Below, in pieces: positions 1-11,762 of a stretch of 64,000 nucleotides of DNA. Origin of the DNA: Mimachlamys varia. Its lineage: Eukaryota > Mollusca > Bivalvia > Pectinida > Pectinidae. The stretch lies in the NCBI GenBank assembly GCA_947623455.1, contig OX392540.1, positions 7,023,432-7,087,431 of the forward strand. Direction: 5' to 3'. The position numbers were made by a program, and so were the translations under genes. Below the pieces are notes generated by a model. It did no database searches. It was not told where the DNA came from and worked only from the letters and a program-made list of their open reading frames with translations. The first letter of the stretch is position 1; the number at the start of each line of letters is the position of its first letter.

Positions 1-2040
1 TCCAGTGACAGTTGAGTTCTGGCCTCCTCAATACGTATGTATCATTGGATGACGAGATTATAGCTCCAGCGACAGTAGAGTTCTGGCCTCCTCAATACGT
101 ATGTATCATTGGATAACAAGATTATGTCTCCAGTGACAGTAGAGTTCTGGCCTCCTCAATACGTAGGTATCATTGGATGCCGAGATTATAGCTCCAGTGA
201 CAGTTGAGTTCTGGCCTCCTCAATACGTATGTATCATTGGATGCCGAGATTATAGCTCCAGTGACAGTTGAGTTCTGGCCTCCTCAATACGTATGTATCA
301 TTGGATGACGAGATTATGTCTCCAGCGACAGTAGAGTTCTGGCCTCCTCAATACGTATGTATCATTGGATGACGAGATTATGTCTCCAGCGACAGTAGAG
401 TTCTGGCCTCCTCAATACGTAAGTATCATTGGATGACGAGATTATGTCTCCAGCGACAGTAGAGTTCTGGCCTCCTCAATACGTATGTATCATTGGATGA
501 AGAGATTATAGCTGCAGCGATAGTAGAGTTCTGGCCTCTTCAATTCGTATGTGTCATTGGATGACGAGATTATAGCTCCAGCGACATAAGAGTTCTGACC
601 TCCTCAATACGTATGTTTCATTGGATGACGAGATTATGTCTCCAGTGACAGTAGAGTTCTGTCCTCCTCAATGCGTATGTATCATTGGATGCCGATAATA
701 TAGCTCCAGTGACAGTAGAGTTCTGGCCTCTTCAATTCGTATGTGTCATTGGATGACGAGATTATAGCTCCAGCGACAGTAGAGTTCTGGCCTCTTCAAT
801 ATGTATGTATCATTGGATGACGAGATTATAGCTCCAGCGACAGTAGAGTTCTGACCTCCTCAATACATATGTATGATTGGATGACAAGATTATAGCTCCA
901 GCGACAGTAGAGTTCTGTCCTCCTCAATACGTAAGTATCATTGGATGACGAGATTATGTCTCCAGTGACAGTAGAGTTCTGGCCTCCTCAATACGTATGT
1001 ATCATTTGATGAAGAGATTATAGCTCCAGTGACAGTAGAGTTCTGTCCTCCTCAATACGTATGTATCATTGGATGACGAGATTATGTCTCCAGTGACAGT
1101 AGAGTTCTGGCCTCCTCAATATATATGTATCATTGGATGACGAGATTATGTCTCCAGCGACAGTAGAGTTCTGGCCTCCTCAATACGCATGTATCATTGG
1201 ATGACGAGATTATGTCTCCAGCGACAGTAGAGTTCTGTCCTCCTCAATACGTATGTTTCATTGGATGACGAGATTATAGCTCCAGTGACAGTAGAGTTCT
1301 GGCCTCCTCAATACGTATGTATCATTGGATGAAGAGATTATGTCTCCAGTGACAGTAGAGTTCTGGCCTCCTCAATTCGTATGTATCATTGGATGACGAG
1401 ATTATGTCTTCAGCGACAGTAGAGTTCTGTCCTCCTCAATACGTATGTATCATTGGATGAAGAGATTATGTCTCCAGTGACAGTAGAGTTCTGTCCTCCT
1501 CAATACGTATGTATCATTGGATGACGAGATTATGTCTCCAGCGACAGTAGAGTTCTGGCCTCCTCAATACGCATGTATCATTGGATGACGAGATTATGTC
1601 TCCAGCGACAGTAGAGTTCTGTCCTCCTCAATACGTATGTATCATTGGATGACGAGATTATGTCTCCAGCGACAGTAGAGTTCTGTCCTCCTCAATACGT
1701 ATGTATCATTGGATGACGAGATTATGTCTCCAGCGACAGTAGAGTTCTGTCCTCCTCAATACGCATGTATCATTGGATGACGAGATTATGTCTCCAGCGA
1801 CAATAGAGTTCTGGCCTCCTCAATACATATGTATCATTGGATGACGAGATTAGCTCCAGTGACAGTAGAGTTCTGTCCTCCTCAATACATATGTATCATT
1901 GTATGAAGAGATTATGTCTCCAGCGACAGTAGAGTTCTGGCCTCCTCAATATGTATGTATCATTGGATGACGAGATTATAGCTCCAGCGACAGTAGAGTT
2001 CTGGCCTCCTCAATATGTATGTATCATTGGATGACGAGAT
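1..2040. repeat. 64-bp minisatellite, about 32 copies
   Basis: A 64-bp unit beginning tccagcgacagtagagttct is repeated head to tail from the first base. The array continues left of the window. Copies differ by a few substitutions (agcgaca/agtgaca, tggcc/tgtcc, atgtct/atagct); one copy near 1850 is about two bases short. It lies upstream of the first visible HMGCL exon, so it is probably in an HMGCL intron. No coding potential is seen. Confidence 0.95.
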
Positions 2041-2398
2041 CATAGTGTACTAGGAGAAAGTAAACATACCGATGACCCAGATTTCATTTGTAAGATCATA
2101 AGTGACTAGCGACGAATAATTCAACTGATAATGTACCAAAAATATATGATCTCTCTGGTTAATTGTGTGGAACATTTAGGTTTTTACAAAAAACCGAGAG
2201 TAGAATTAGAGATACTATAAATGTGACAAAAACAATTCGCAAAATGGTTAGAAAGCCTTATTACTTCTGCTTTCGCTTTCAAAGTATCGTAGAATTAAAA
2301 TATAACGGATGGATTACAGCCTGTAGCAAAGTATCGTATAATTACAATATAAGGGATGTCCTGTATGCCAAATACTCACTCCATACTTTTGTTTATTA
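2041..2398. other. Unique AT-rich intronic DNA
   Basis: I see no gene, RNA or repeat here. The short open frame at 2163-2399 has no recognisable domain and looks like chance. Confidence 0.5.
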
Positions 2399-2880
2399 GG
2401 GCCCCGCATCGAGAGATGCGGGTGCCCTATAGTAATCAGGTTGTCCGTCTGTCTGTCCGTATGTCCGTCCGCCGTCTGTCTGTCTGTCCGTCTGTCTGTC
2501 CGTCCGTCTGTCCATTTTTTGTCTTCTGCACAAAAATGTTTGCAGGAGATGAAGGATTTGTATCAAATTGGAACTGATGATTCCTCATGCATCTTAGATC
2601 ACATGTGTAGTATTTCATGCAAATCAGATTCAAAATGGCTGTTAGGCGGCCATATTGGATTTTAACATTAACATGAAAATATTGAATCTTTGCTGTTTCT
2701 TCTGCACAAAAATGTTTCCAGGAGATGAAGGATTTGTATCAAATTGGAACTGATGATTCCTCATTTATCCTAGATCATATGTGTAGTATTTCATGCAAAT
2801 TGGATTCAAAATGGCTGTTAGGCGGCCATATTGGATTTTAACATTAACATGAAAATACTGAATCTTTGCTGTTTTTAACT
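2399..2880. repeat. Dispersed element with hairpin head and internal 176-bp tandem duplication
   Basis: The left edge carries a perfect 8-bp stem with a gaga loop (cccgcatc/gatgcggg, near 2403-2423). A tgtccgtc-rich simple run follows at 2440-2515. Then a core starting tctgcacaaaaatg is present twice (2525 and 2701), 176 bp apart. The same layout is seen near 36240 and 39610, suggesting related non-autonomous elements. Confidence 0.6.
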
Positions 2881-3129
2881 GTTCACTAATCGATTATGCA
2901 AAGTAGTGAACAAATAAACCAAGAGTTAACTGACAATGATCAAACTCATAGTTCAAGGTCACAAGTTCAAAGGTCAACGGTCAGGGTTATCCTGGATAGG
3001 CTACAAAATACCAGGTAATCGACCCTTTTGGATTTTAGCCTTGAGAGTGCCAGATTTACTCAAATTACAACTGTACCGACACATCGCAGCGACTCCCACA
3101 TTGATCATGTTTGGACTAGAGACATTCCT

Positions 3130-3710
3130 GAGGGAAGCCGAACACAATGGTACAACTCACGAAACCGTGCGTTGCCATGGTAATGAAATGGAGGCTTCTG
3201 ATTGGTCACAACTTACATATTGTTTTATTTCGGCGAAAATAGATACATATGGGTTTTGAGGGAAACCGAACACAATGGTACAACTCACGAAACCGTGCGT
3301 TGCCATGGTAAGGAAATGGAGGCTTCTGATTGGTCAGAATTTAGATATTGTTCGATTTCAGCGAAAATTGGTAAATATGGGTATTGAGGGAAGCCTAACA
3401 CAAAGGTACCACTTTCGAAACTGTCCGTTGCCATGGTTACGAAATGGAGGCTTCTCACTGATCAAAATTAAGATATTGTTTGATTTCAGTGAAAATTGGT
3501 ACATAGGGGTATTGAGGGAAGCCAAACTCAATGGTTTAACTTTCGAAACTGTCTGTTGCCATGATAACGAAATGCAGGTTTCTGATTGGTCGAAATTTAA
3601 ATATTGTTCGATTTCGGCAAAAAGTAGTACATAGGGGTATTAAGGGAAGCCAAACACAATGGTACCATTTAAGAAAACATCAGTTGTCATGGTAAAAAAT
3701 AGAGGCTTCT
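3130..3710. repeat. 128-bp tandem repeat, about 4.5 copies
   Basis: Copies begin gagggaagccgaacacaatg at 3130, 3258, 3386, 3514 and about 3642, a steady 128-bp period. They are well diverged from each other, so this is an old array. Short open frames here are fragments of the repeat. Confidence 0.85.
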
Positions 3711-4116
3711 GCACATACACATATACAGTACTATTACACTCTTCCATTAGCATAATTTACGACTGTTGGGGTAGTTTGGGGGACATTATAGTAACGGCCG
3801 CCGTTACAATTAGTACTTGTTTATAATTGTTTTCTAACACTTACAAATTTAACATCACTGTACTATAACTCTAAAATACCAATATTCATTGGAGCATCAG
3901 ACATGTTGCGGGGCCCTTTCTGATGTATCAGTGTTCTAGTTTTCTGCATAATTTGACAACTTTGGTTCAAATATTTTTCTGTGTAATAAACAAATAACAA
4001 ACACACAGGAAAATGGTATAGGTACAACAGTTTATAAGTTACTTGAATTGTTGTTGATAATTGATCAGAAAGTTTCAACCGATTCCCAACACTAGCACCA
4101 ATGTTTTCTTCAATCA

Positions 4117-4310
4117 AGAAGAAAGGACGACATTCTGCCCATAGCCCTCCACCTCTGGGTTGAGAGTTTGAAACCCACATGGAGCAATTGCCAGGTACTG
4201 ACGGTAGGTCGGTGGTTTTTCTCCAGAACACCAGCTTTCCTCCACCTCCAAAACCTGGCACATCCTTAAATGACCCTGGCTGTTAATAGGACATAAAACT
4301 AAATAAACCA
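4117..4310 (+). mobile_element. tRNA-derived SINE, family 2, copy A
   Basis: The copy has a B-box-like segment (gagagtttgaaaccc) after a cctccacctctgggtt stretch. It ends in a tail of the form tgaccctggctgttaatagg followed by an A-rich run. An inverted copy with the same order of blocks is at 60360-60545, and a tail-sharing copy is at 29890-30160. Recurrence inside one window supports a mobile family. Confidence 0.7.
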
Positions 4311-4400
4311 AATCGCTCCAGAAATTGAAGTTCAGTGTGGACAACCTAGTGGATAAGACTGCCAGACTATGTTGAGTTTTTGTGTGTCCAGCTGTGATAT

Positions 4401-4545
4401 ATTTGGGGGGGGGGGGGGGGGGGGCAGAGAGCGTGAAGTATTGGAGAATGCATTTCAATGCTGTGACATAATATTGGGGGGGGGGGGGGGGGGCAGAGAG
4501 CGTGAAGTATTGGAGGATGAATTTCCATGCTGTCACATATTTCTT
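4401..4545. repeat. 69-bp duplication with poly-G tracts
   Basis: Runs of about 20 G (4405-4424) and 18 G (4476-4493) each precede the block cagagagcgtgaagtattgg. The two copies are 69 bp apart. G-runs of this length can form quadruplexes and are prone to assembly error. Confidence 0.8.
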
Positions 4546-4645
4546 AACGTACACATGTGTACTATAACATGTTTTTCAATAAGATAAATTGATATATAAG
4601 GTGTACCTTTATCATTTCATTATTTTCTAGTGTTTTCAATTTTAG

Positions 4646-4753
4646 ATTATGGTGCCGACAGAAACCAAAATTAAATTCATAGACCTACTATCAGAAGCCG
4701 GTCTGCCAGTGATTGAAGTGACAAGTTTTGTATCTCCGAAATGGGTACCACAG
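4646..4753 (+). CDS. HMGCL: HMG-CoA lyase (HMGCL), first visible exon
   Basis: HMG-CoA lyase splits 3-hydroxy-3-methylglutaryl-CoA into acetoacetate and acetyl-CoA, the last step of leucine breakdown and ketone-body formation in the mitochondrial matrix. This 36-codon phase-0 exon encodes [20 protein letters not shown] and continues to [10 protein letters not shown], the conserved block after the N-terminal RDGLQ segment of the TIM barrel. It follows a pyrimidine-rich acceptor (tttcaattttag) and ends at a strong donor, CAG|gtaagg. The ATG at 4649 is an internal Met, not the start: the targeting peptide and the catalytic Arg-Asp exon lie left of the window. The donor is copied in the 46-bp array that begins immediately downstream. 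In total the eight exons give about 278 of the roughly 325 residues usual for the family. Confidence 0.96.
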
Positions 4754-7320
4754 GTAAGGGCACTTCACACAGCTGTAACCCATTGGGAGGTTACCACAGG
4801 TAAGAGCACTTCACACAGCTGTAACCCGTTGGTGGGGGTACCACAGGTAAGGGCACTTCACACAGCTGTAAGCCATTGGGAGGGTACCATAGGTAAGGGC
4901 ACTTCACACATTGTAACCCATTGGGAGGGTCACACAGGTAAGGGCACTTCACACAGCTGTAATCCATTGGGAGGGTAACACAGGTAAGGGCACTTCATAC
5001 GGCTGTAACTCATTGGGAGGGTTCCAAAGGTAAGGGCACTTCACACAGCTGTAACTCATTGGGAGGGTTCCACAGGTAAGGGCACTTCACACAGCTGTAA
5101 CTCATTGGGAGGGTTCCACAGGTAAGGGCACTTCACACAGCTGTAACCCATTGGGAGGGTTCCAAAGGTAAGGGCACTTCACACAGCTGTAACTCATTGG
5201 GAGGGTTCCACAGGTAAGGACACTTCACACAGCTGTAACCCATTGGGAGGGTTCCATAGGTAAGGACACTTCACACAGCTGTAACCCATTGGGAGGGTTC
5301 CACAGGTAAGGACACTTCACACAGCTGTAACCCATTGGGAGGGTTCCACAGGTAAGGGCACTTCATACGGCTGTAACCCATTGGGAGGGTACCACAGGTA
5401 AGGACACTTCACACAGCTGTAACTCATTGGGAGGGTTCCACAGGTAAGGACACTTCACACAGCTGTAACCCATTGGGAGGGTTCCACAGGTAAGGGCACT
5501 TCATACGGCTGTAACCCATTGGGAGGGTTCCATAGGTAAGGACACTTCACACAGCAGTACCTAATGGGAGGGTTCCACAGGTAAGGACACTTCACACAGC
5601 TGTAACCCATTGGGAGGGTACCACAGGTAAGGACACTTCATACGGCTGTAACCCATTGGGAGGGTTCCACAGGTAAGGGCACTTCACACAGCTGTAACTC
5701 ATTGGGAGGGTTCCACAGGTAAGGACACTTCACACAGCTGTAACCCATTGGGAGGGTTCCACAGGTAAGGGCACTTCATACAGCTGTAACCCATTGGGAG
5801 GGTTCCATAGGTAAGGACACTTCACACAGCTGTAACCCATTGGGAGGGTTCCACAGGTAAGGACACTTCACACAGCTGTAACCCATTGGGAGGGTACCAC
5901 AGGTAAGGACACTTCATACGGCTGTAACCCATTGGGAGGGTTCCACAGGTAAGGGCACTTCATATGGCTGTAACCCATTGGGAGGGTTCCACAGGTAAGG
6001 ACACTTCATACGGCTGTAACCCATTGGGAGGGTTCCACAGGTAAGGGCACTTCATATGGCTGTAACCCATTGGGAGGGTTCCATAGGTAAGGACACTTCA
6101 CACAGCTGTAACCCATTGGGAGGGTACCACAGGTAAGGACACTTCATACGGCTGTAACCCATTGGGAGGGTTCCACAGGTAAGGGCACTTCACACAGCTG
6201 TAACTCATTGGGAGGGTTCCACAGGTAAGGACACTTCACACAGCTGTAACCCATTGGGAGGGTTCCACAGGTAAGGGCACTTAATACAGCTGTAACCCAT
6301 TGGGAGGGTTCCATAGGTAAGGACACTTCACACAGCTGTAACCCATTGGGAGGGTTCCACAGGTAAGGACACTTCACACAGCTGTAACCCATTGGGAGGG
6401 TACCACAGGTAAGGACACTTCATACGGCTGTAACCCATTGGGAGGGTTCCACAGGTAAGGGCACTTCATATGGCTGTAACCCATTGGGAGGGTTCCACAG
6501 GTAAGGACACTTCATACGGCTGTAACCCATTGGGAGGGTTCCACAGGTAAGGGCACTTCATACGGCTGTAACCCATTGGGAGGGTTCCACAGGTAAGGAC
6601 ACTTCATACGGCTGTAACCCATTGGGAGGGTTCCACAGGTAAGGGCACTTCACACAGCTGTAACTCATTGGGAGGGTTCCACAGGTAAGGACACTTCACA
6701 CAGCTGTAACCCATTGGGAGGGTTCCACAGGTAAGGGCACTTCATACGGCTGTAACCCATTGGGAGGGTTCCACAGGTAAGGGCACTTCATACGGCTGTA
6801 ACCCATTGGGAGGGTTCCACAGGTAAGGGCACTTCACACAGCTGTAACCCATTCGGAGGGTTCCACAGGTAAGGACACTTCACACAGCTGTAACCCATTG
6901 GGAGGTTACCACAGGTAAGGGCACTTCACACAGCTGTAACCCATTGGGAGGTTACCACAGGTAAGGGCACTTCACACAGCTGTAACCCGTTGGTGGGGGT
7001 ACCACAGGTTAGGGCACTTCACACAGCTGTAATCCATTGGGAGGGTACCATAGGTAAGGGCACTTCACACATTGTAACCCATTGGGAGGGTAACACAGGT
7101 AAGGGCACTTCACACAGCTGTAATCCATTGGGAGGGTATCACAGGTAAGGACACTTCACACAGCTGTAACCCTTTGGTAGGGTATCACAGGTAAGGACAC
7201 TTCACACAGCTGTAACCCTTTGGTAGGGTATCACAGGTAAGGGCACTTCACACAGCTGTAACCCATTGGGAGGGTACCACAGGCAAGGGCACTTCACACT
7301 GCTGTAACCCATTGGGAGGG
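4754..7320. repeat. 46-bp minisatellite repeating the HMGCL 5' splice site, about 55 copies
   Basis: The unit reads roughly accacaggtaagggcacttc then acacagctgtaacccattgg gagggt. The first unit starts exactly at the exon end. The exon tail GGGTACCACAG|gtaagg is matched by each unit's gggt(a/t)ccacag|gtaagg. Units at both edges keep the exon-like gggtacc while interior units mostly have gggttcc. Nearly every unit therefore has a near-consensus donor. The unit length is 1 mod 3. If the exon is read through, the frame stays open to the stop ending at 4978. Confidence 0.95.
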
Positions 7321-7708
7321 AGACTCTCTCTTTTTGACAAAAAATTACCAATCTCCCCAAAATCTCTCCACAAACTCAAAATCCTGCTTCCTGTGGTCAA
7401 ATGATATCCTAGTTACTGCAGAGTGTATAATGACCAGTGGATCAAATTTGCATACATAAAAAAGGTAAAAACAAATTGAGCGATGCAGTTTCAGTTGTAT
7501 TTCACACACTTTCTCCCTCATTGGAAATATGGAATGAGGGAGATCTCCCTCACTGGAGGTTTCATAACACCTGAGTTAAACATACTCTAATCTCCCTAAA
7601 CTGCCTCCATTGTCCAGTAGGATTTGGCACTATTAGAGATATTTGCTTTAAGTTCAGAAAGAGTTGCTATAGAACAGACGATTAATGTATATGGTATAGA
7701 TATAGAGG
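7321..7708. other. Intronic DNA, no feature recognised
   Basis: Low-complexity AT-rich sequence with the related phrases ctccctcattgg and ctccctcactgg. No coding exon or recognisable repeat family is seen. Confidence 0.5.
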
Positions 7709-7843
7709 ATATCTAACAGTGTCTTCAGTAATACCAAATATTTCACGAGTGGGGCAAATATTTTGGCGCACGAGTTAAAAATATCAAAATATCAGCCACA
7801 CGAGTGAAATGTGTTTGGTATTACTGAAGATACTGTTAGATAT
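7709..7843. mobile_element. Palindromic MITE-like element
   Basis: The left arm atatctaacagtgtcttcag taatacc is matched in inverse orientation by ggtattactgaagatactgt tagatat. The inner bases cacgagtg/cacgagtgaaat also pair. The element is about 135 bp with no coding capacity, in an HMGCL intron. Confidence 0.65.
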
Positions 7844-8159
7844 TCTGTTTATTTCATTTTTATAGCAAAATCTACAGTGGCAGCTTTTGCTTTTCCAAAT
7901 GTCTTTTGTAAGCAGCGTTTTGATTGGTCAAATCAGAAAAAGATATTTCTCACTAGTGAAAAATATCACTTTTATAGAATGAATAATTTTCTATATTTCA
8001 CTGTTAAAAATGTAATTAATTCTGATATTATATGACTCCCAGAATTTCTTTAATTCATTTACCCCAGAGACATATAATGATCTAATTAAACCTTTGAGTT
8101 GTGCACCCCATGTGTGCATCTTTGCATCTGGACCTTTTGTACAACATATCTGTAACATA

Positions 8160-8785
8160 TTCACACCATAGCATCAGATCACTTGATTAAGGTCTACACC
8201 TAGTTAGATTTTGGTGGTCATTGGACAATATTTAATTTAAAGGTCAAAGGTCACTATTGACCACTTCGGGAATAAAAAGTTTGTGTACAAAATATCTCAC
8301 AAACCCCTGTACATGGAGGCACGGTGGTCTAGTGGTAAGATGCCGGGCTCGTGATCGAAGGGTTGTGAGTTCAAATCCTGGTCACTTCACTTGTGAAATA
8401 TCCTTGAGCAAGATACTTTACTCCTCTTGTTCCAGTCTACTCAGCTGTAAATGAGTATGTGGTTGGGCAGTGCTAGAAATTGTAGAATGCTAGCTGTGTG
8501 CGCCGAGATGGCAGCACCGGTTGTATGCTCCCCAGGGAGTTGAGAACGATATTGGCTGGTTGCTAAGGCCCTATAACCACGGGTAATAATTTGTGAACCG
8601 CTTTGGGGCAACATTTAAGTTGTGATAATGCGGTATATAAGAACCTCAATTTACAGATTTGGTTCTTATTCACACCATAGTATCACATGATAAAGATATA
8701 CACCTGATTAGATTTTGGTGGTCATTGGTCAAGATTAAAGGGCCAAAGGTCACACTTGACCACTTTGTTTTGGAATAGGTGTATA
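8160..8785. repeat. Two diverged copies of a dispersed unit flanking a SINE
   Basis: The block ttcacaccatagcatcagat ... gattttggtggtcattgg ... aaggtcaaaggtcac at about 8160-8275 recurs with changes at about 8669-8765. The SINE at 8315-8654 sits between them. Confidence 0.55.
8315..8654 (+). mobile_element. tRNA-derived SINE, family 1, full-length plus-strand copy
   Basis: The head looks like a tRNA: an A-box-like tggtctagtgg at about 8326 and a B-box-like gagttcaaatcc about 35 bases later. The body of about 270 bp includes gttgggcagtgctagaaatt and gatggcagcaccggttgtat, and it ends in gcggtatataagaacc. An inverted full-length copy lies at 54583-54923, and a 3' fragment at 38900-39175. Confidence 0.85.
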
Positions 8786-8830
8786 TCTATGATAGCCTCT
8801 ACTCACTTTGTTTTTACTCTCCTTCTCCAG

Positions 8831-8926
8831 ATGGCAGATCATACAGAAGTCCTTGAGGGAATCAAACATCACCCAAATATTTCCTACGCCGCCCTCACCC
8901 CCAATCTACAAGGCTTCCGAAAAGCA
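8831..8926 (+). CDS. HMGCL: HMGCL exon MADHTEVLEG...GFRKA
   Basis: A 32-codon phase-0 exon following the acceptor ccttctccag and ending at the donor GCA|gtaagt. It encodes MADHTEVLEGIKHHPNISYA then ALTPNLQGFRKA, matching the family block MGDHTEVL...LTPNLKGFEAA of the TIM barrel. The initial Met is internal to the protein. It directly continues the WVPQ end of the previous exon. Confidence 0.96.
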
Positions 8927-9858
8927 GTAAGTAACTAGACCTGTATCTAATCAAACTATTACAACTGGTTTAATCAGAGAGGAGACAACATATCTTAACC
9001 AAGGTAGATTTCCTGAAAATGAAGTCTCCTTTCATTAAGATCTTCCACTTATAAATGTACTTCCATTTGGCCAGCAAGAGTGATGGAAGCTGGAACTGAT
9101 TTAGTTTAGTTTATAGTTTATTAGCAGTTATTTACAGACGCTCGGCAAACCCGTCAGGGACTAAGCCTTTGGCTTCTTATGATAAATGCTGTCACGTCTG
9201 AATTTTTTATGCTGGGGCCTGATATAATTTTTTCTGGTATTTATGTCATTAACTGGTACTTTGTGATTTTTAAAACTCCTTTCCAAAGAGAAGAGACTGT
9301 GGGCCGAAGCCTTCGGATGAGAGAAGCTTTCTACTCAGAGCCGGCCGAAATCATCAATGGTGGTCACCCAGATCCCTCTGGGATCTGTTACAAAATGGGT
9401 TTTATCCTACTTAGATTTACTGCTGAGGTGTACACAAACAGGCTTAAAATAAAACCCTAGACAAAAGGAACTTTCTACTAGTAACCATACCGATAGTAAT
9501 TAGTAAGCGGTAATTAGTTCGCACGGGGTTCATAGGTGGTCTACGGGGAAATGATCCAACAGCAGAGTAAGATCTATCGAACAATGGTAATCAGACATTT
9601 GGAGGAGTAGAAATGTAATTGCAGTCGTCTTCAGATTGATTTACATATAAAGTAAACTTGAGAGGGGACCACACTTTGCACACGACCCTCTAGATTTTGG
9701 AAGGCATAAAAATGGGTATGGAATTGGGGATCAGACAGAGCTATACAGACCACGGGAATGGAAGGACCGACAATAACTAACACCTGGAGGAATAAAACTA
9801 CAGAACTTTACCAACAACAGTTTGTCACTCTTGCTTTGTTACATATCTCTTGTTAATA
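8927..9858. other. Intronic DNA
   Basis: No exon is recognised. The open frame at 9179-9460 has no family resemblance that I can see. The stretch at 9240-9450 may be an old dispersed repeat, but no second copy is visible in the window. Confidence 0.45.
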
Positions 9859-10111
9859 CAGTAGACTCCGCTTAATATTACTTCTCATTTGTCCGGGGAA
9901 AACATGATATTAACCGGAACATGATATTAAAAGAAAACATATTTTCCGACATTTTTCAGGTAGGTGTGAAAGAGACGCAGTTGTTTACATAGCGAGTTCA
10001 GGTGTGAAACTCGGGTCCCCGGGGCATTTATATGAAAAACGGTGCATGAAGAAAACGTGATAATAACCAAAAAGTGATATTAACCGATGTGACATTAAGT
10101 GGAGTCTACTG
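9859..10111. mobile_element. pogo/Tc1-mariner-like MITE, copy 1
   Basis: Inverted ends cagtagactccgcttaatat and (as reverse complement) cagtagactccacttaatgt bound a 253-bp non-coding element. It is flanked on both sides by TA, the target duplication of Tc1/mariner-type elements. The interior repeats the phrase acatgatattaaccgg. Related elements lie at 29363-29816 and 32874-33054. Confidence 0.8.
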
Positions 10112-10308
10112 TATTTGATGAGTGGTAGGGTCTATGAAAATGTGTCTCCCACGCGCGCCCTTCCCACATTGTTAATTCTGAAACAACCTTTACACTTTTC
10201 TGTAATGATGAATTTTGAATAAATTCTGTTTTGTTGTCCAGTGTAAAATATATAAAGTAGAATTTGTACTTGCTACACATGGTTGAAATATTTTGTTATT
10301 TTTTCCAG

Positions 10309-10367
10309 GTAAGTGCAAAAGCCACTGAAGTAGCAATATTTGGAGCAGCTTCTGAAAGTTTTAGTAG
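10309..10367 (+). CDS. HMGCL: HMGCL exon VSAKATEVAIFGAASESFS
   Basis: The 59-bp exon has acceptor ttttttccag and donor AGTAG|gtaagg, beginning in phase 0 and ending in phase 2. It encodes the IFGAASE core strand of the lyase barrel (human equivalent VVIFGAASELFTK). The last codon AG+A (Arg) is completed by the next exon. Confidence 0.95.
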
Positions 10368-10794
10368 GTAAGGGTAATCCATACAGTAACCAGACAGGAA
10401 GGATTCTCGTTTTAGCTCTCAAAGAGTGTCTCTCAGAAATAAAAAAATCTTAATGGTTCTTTGTAGAAAGTCAGTGTAGTCTTGATGACAGCCTAAACAA
10501 GTTATTGTCAGGACCTTCTTGTCCCTCATAAATCATAAAGAACCCAAGTTCTTCGAAGAATAGTTTCTGACTCACGCCCTTTAGGACTTATCAGCCACTT
10601 GGGTTATGTTAACTGAAAAACAGCTGTGCAGAAAGACGTGTTCATCAATTCAAATTTTATTAGTTTTTTGTGTCAATTTAGATATTAAGATTATATTTGA
10701 TATTATGATATGAGATTAGTTAAGTCCTATGCTAGTTTAATGTAACAATGTATGAAAATTCTTTTTGTGGAAATTCTTTTCATTTTTTCAACAG

Positions 10795-10884
10795 AAAAAA
10801 TATAAATTGCAGTATAGCAGATAGCTTGAAACGATTTGAGGAAGTAATGAAAGCAGCTAAAGAATGTGAGGTACCTGTAAGGGG
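10795..10884 (+). CDS. HMGCL: HMGCL exon KNINCSIADSLKRF...VPVRG
   Basis: The 90-bp exon has acceptor tttttcaacag and donor AGGGG|gtaagt. It encodes KNINCSIADSLKRFEEVMKA then AKECEVPVR, matching the KNINCSIEES...VRG block of HMG-CoA lyases. It ends two bases into the Gly codon. The downstream intron is about 19.3 kb because it holds the 51-bp satellite array. Confidence 0.96.
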
Positions 10885-11762
10885 GTAAGTATACCTGGGG
10901 CACCATACGGGGTTCTTATAATTCTATATTTCTCTTCATACTTGCCAACTTTTTAAAATTTCCATGGGGGAGATTACGCATGCTCAGAATTGAAAATATA
11001 AATAATATGTAAACATGTACATCAGAGGGAAAATAACACTTTTAAATGGCTTCTTTTGAGCTCTTCTTTCAGATGAAATCATCAGATCTTTTAAAACAGG
11101 AACAATTAAGCAAATTCCATTTAGGGTCCGAAATTGGGAGTCTCCCTCCTAAATAGGGAGAGTTGGCAAGTATGATTTCCACTGTGGGTAAAGCTCAGGT
11201 CTAGAAATCTAGAGTCTGTATCATACAGTTGGCAGTGACCATCACATAGCATAACAGGAGAGAAAAAATCCATGACCAGACCGGGGGTCAAACCCGGGAC
11301 CTTCCTAACTATTAGACAGTCAAAGCTCAACCAATTGAACAACATAATGTGTCTGGTTGCCAATGATAAGATACGCTATATTCCTCTCTCCTTTGGCCAT
11401 GTCTTCGACCCTAAAGACACATTCGAGACTGATTTACCACTTTCCGTCAGTATATTTCATTTGTCGCCAAATGTAACAGGAGAGGAAAATGAATGGCCAG
11501 AAGGGTGCTCTAACCCGGGACCTTCCAATTTCTATATGGACACTCAGCCAATTTAACTATCAGGTCGCTGACGATCGTTACAAAAATAATCACTATGCAG
11601 ATAAATAGACTCCTGAAAGCCACTATCAATCATCATGATCATTATCTATTTAATAAAAAAGGATGTCTAAAACTTGTTAATTATCATGTACCAGTCATTC
11701 AGCTAACACTTATTGACACCCCCAAATCTAATTGTGGAGAGATCAGGGTCAGTCCTCCGGGC
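10885..11762. other. Intronic DNA with tRNA-like SINE fragments
   Basis: Two related blocks, gggtcaaacccgggaccttc at about 11284 and ctctaacccgggaccttcca at about 11508, look like minus-strand B boxes of tRNA-derived SINE copies about 225 bp apart. No exon is recognised; the open frames here are read through repeats. Confidence 0.5.

Noticed and set aside
1..3710. A link between the 64-bp array (1-2040) and the 128-bp array (3130-3710), since one period is twice the other
   Set aside because: The unit sequences share no visible similarity, so the relation of lengths appears to be chance.
8315..8390. A tRNA gene
   Set aside because: The A- and B-box-like segments are followed by a conserved non-tRNA body, and the same composite recurs at 54583-54923. 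It is a SINE head.
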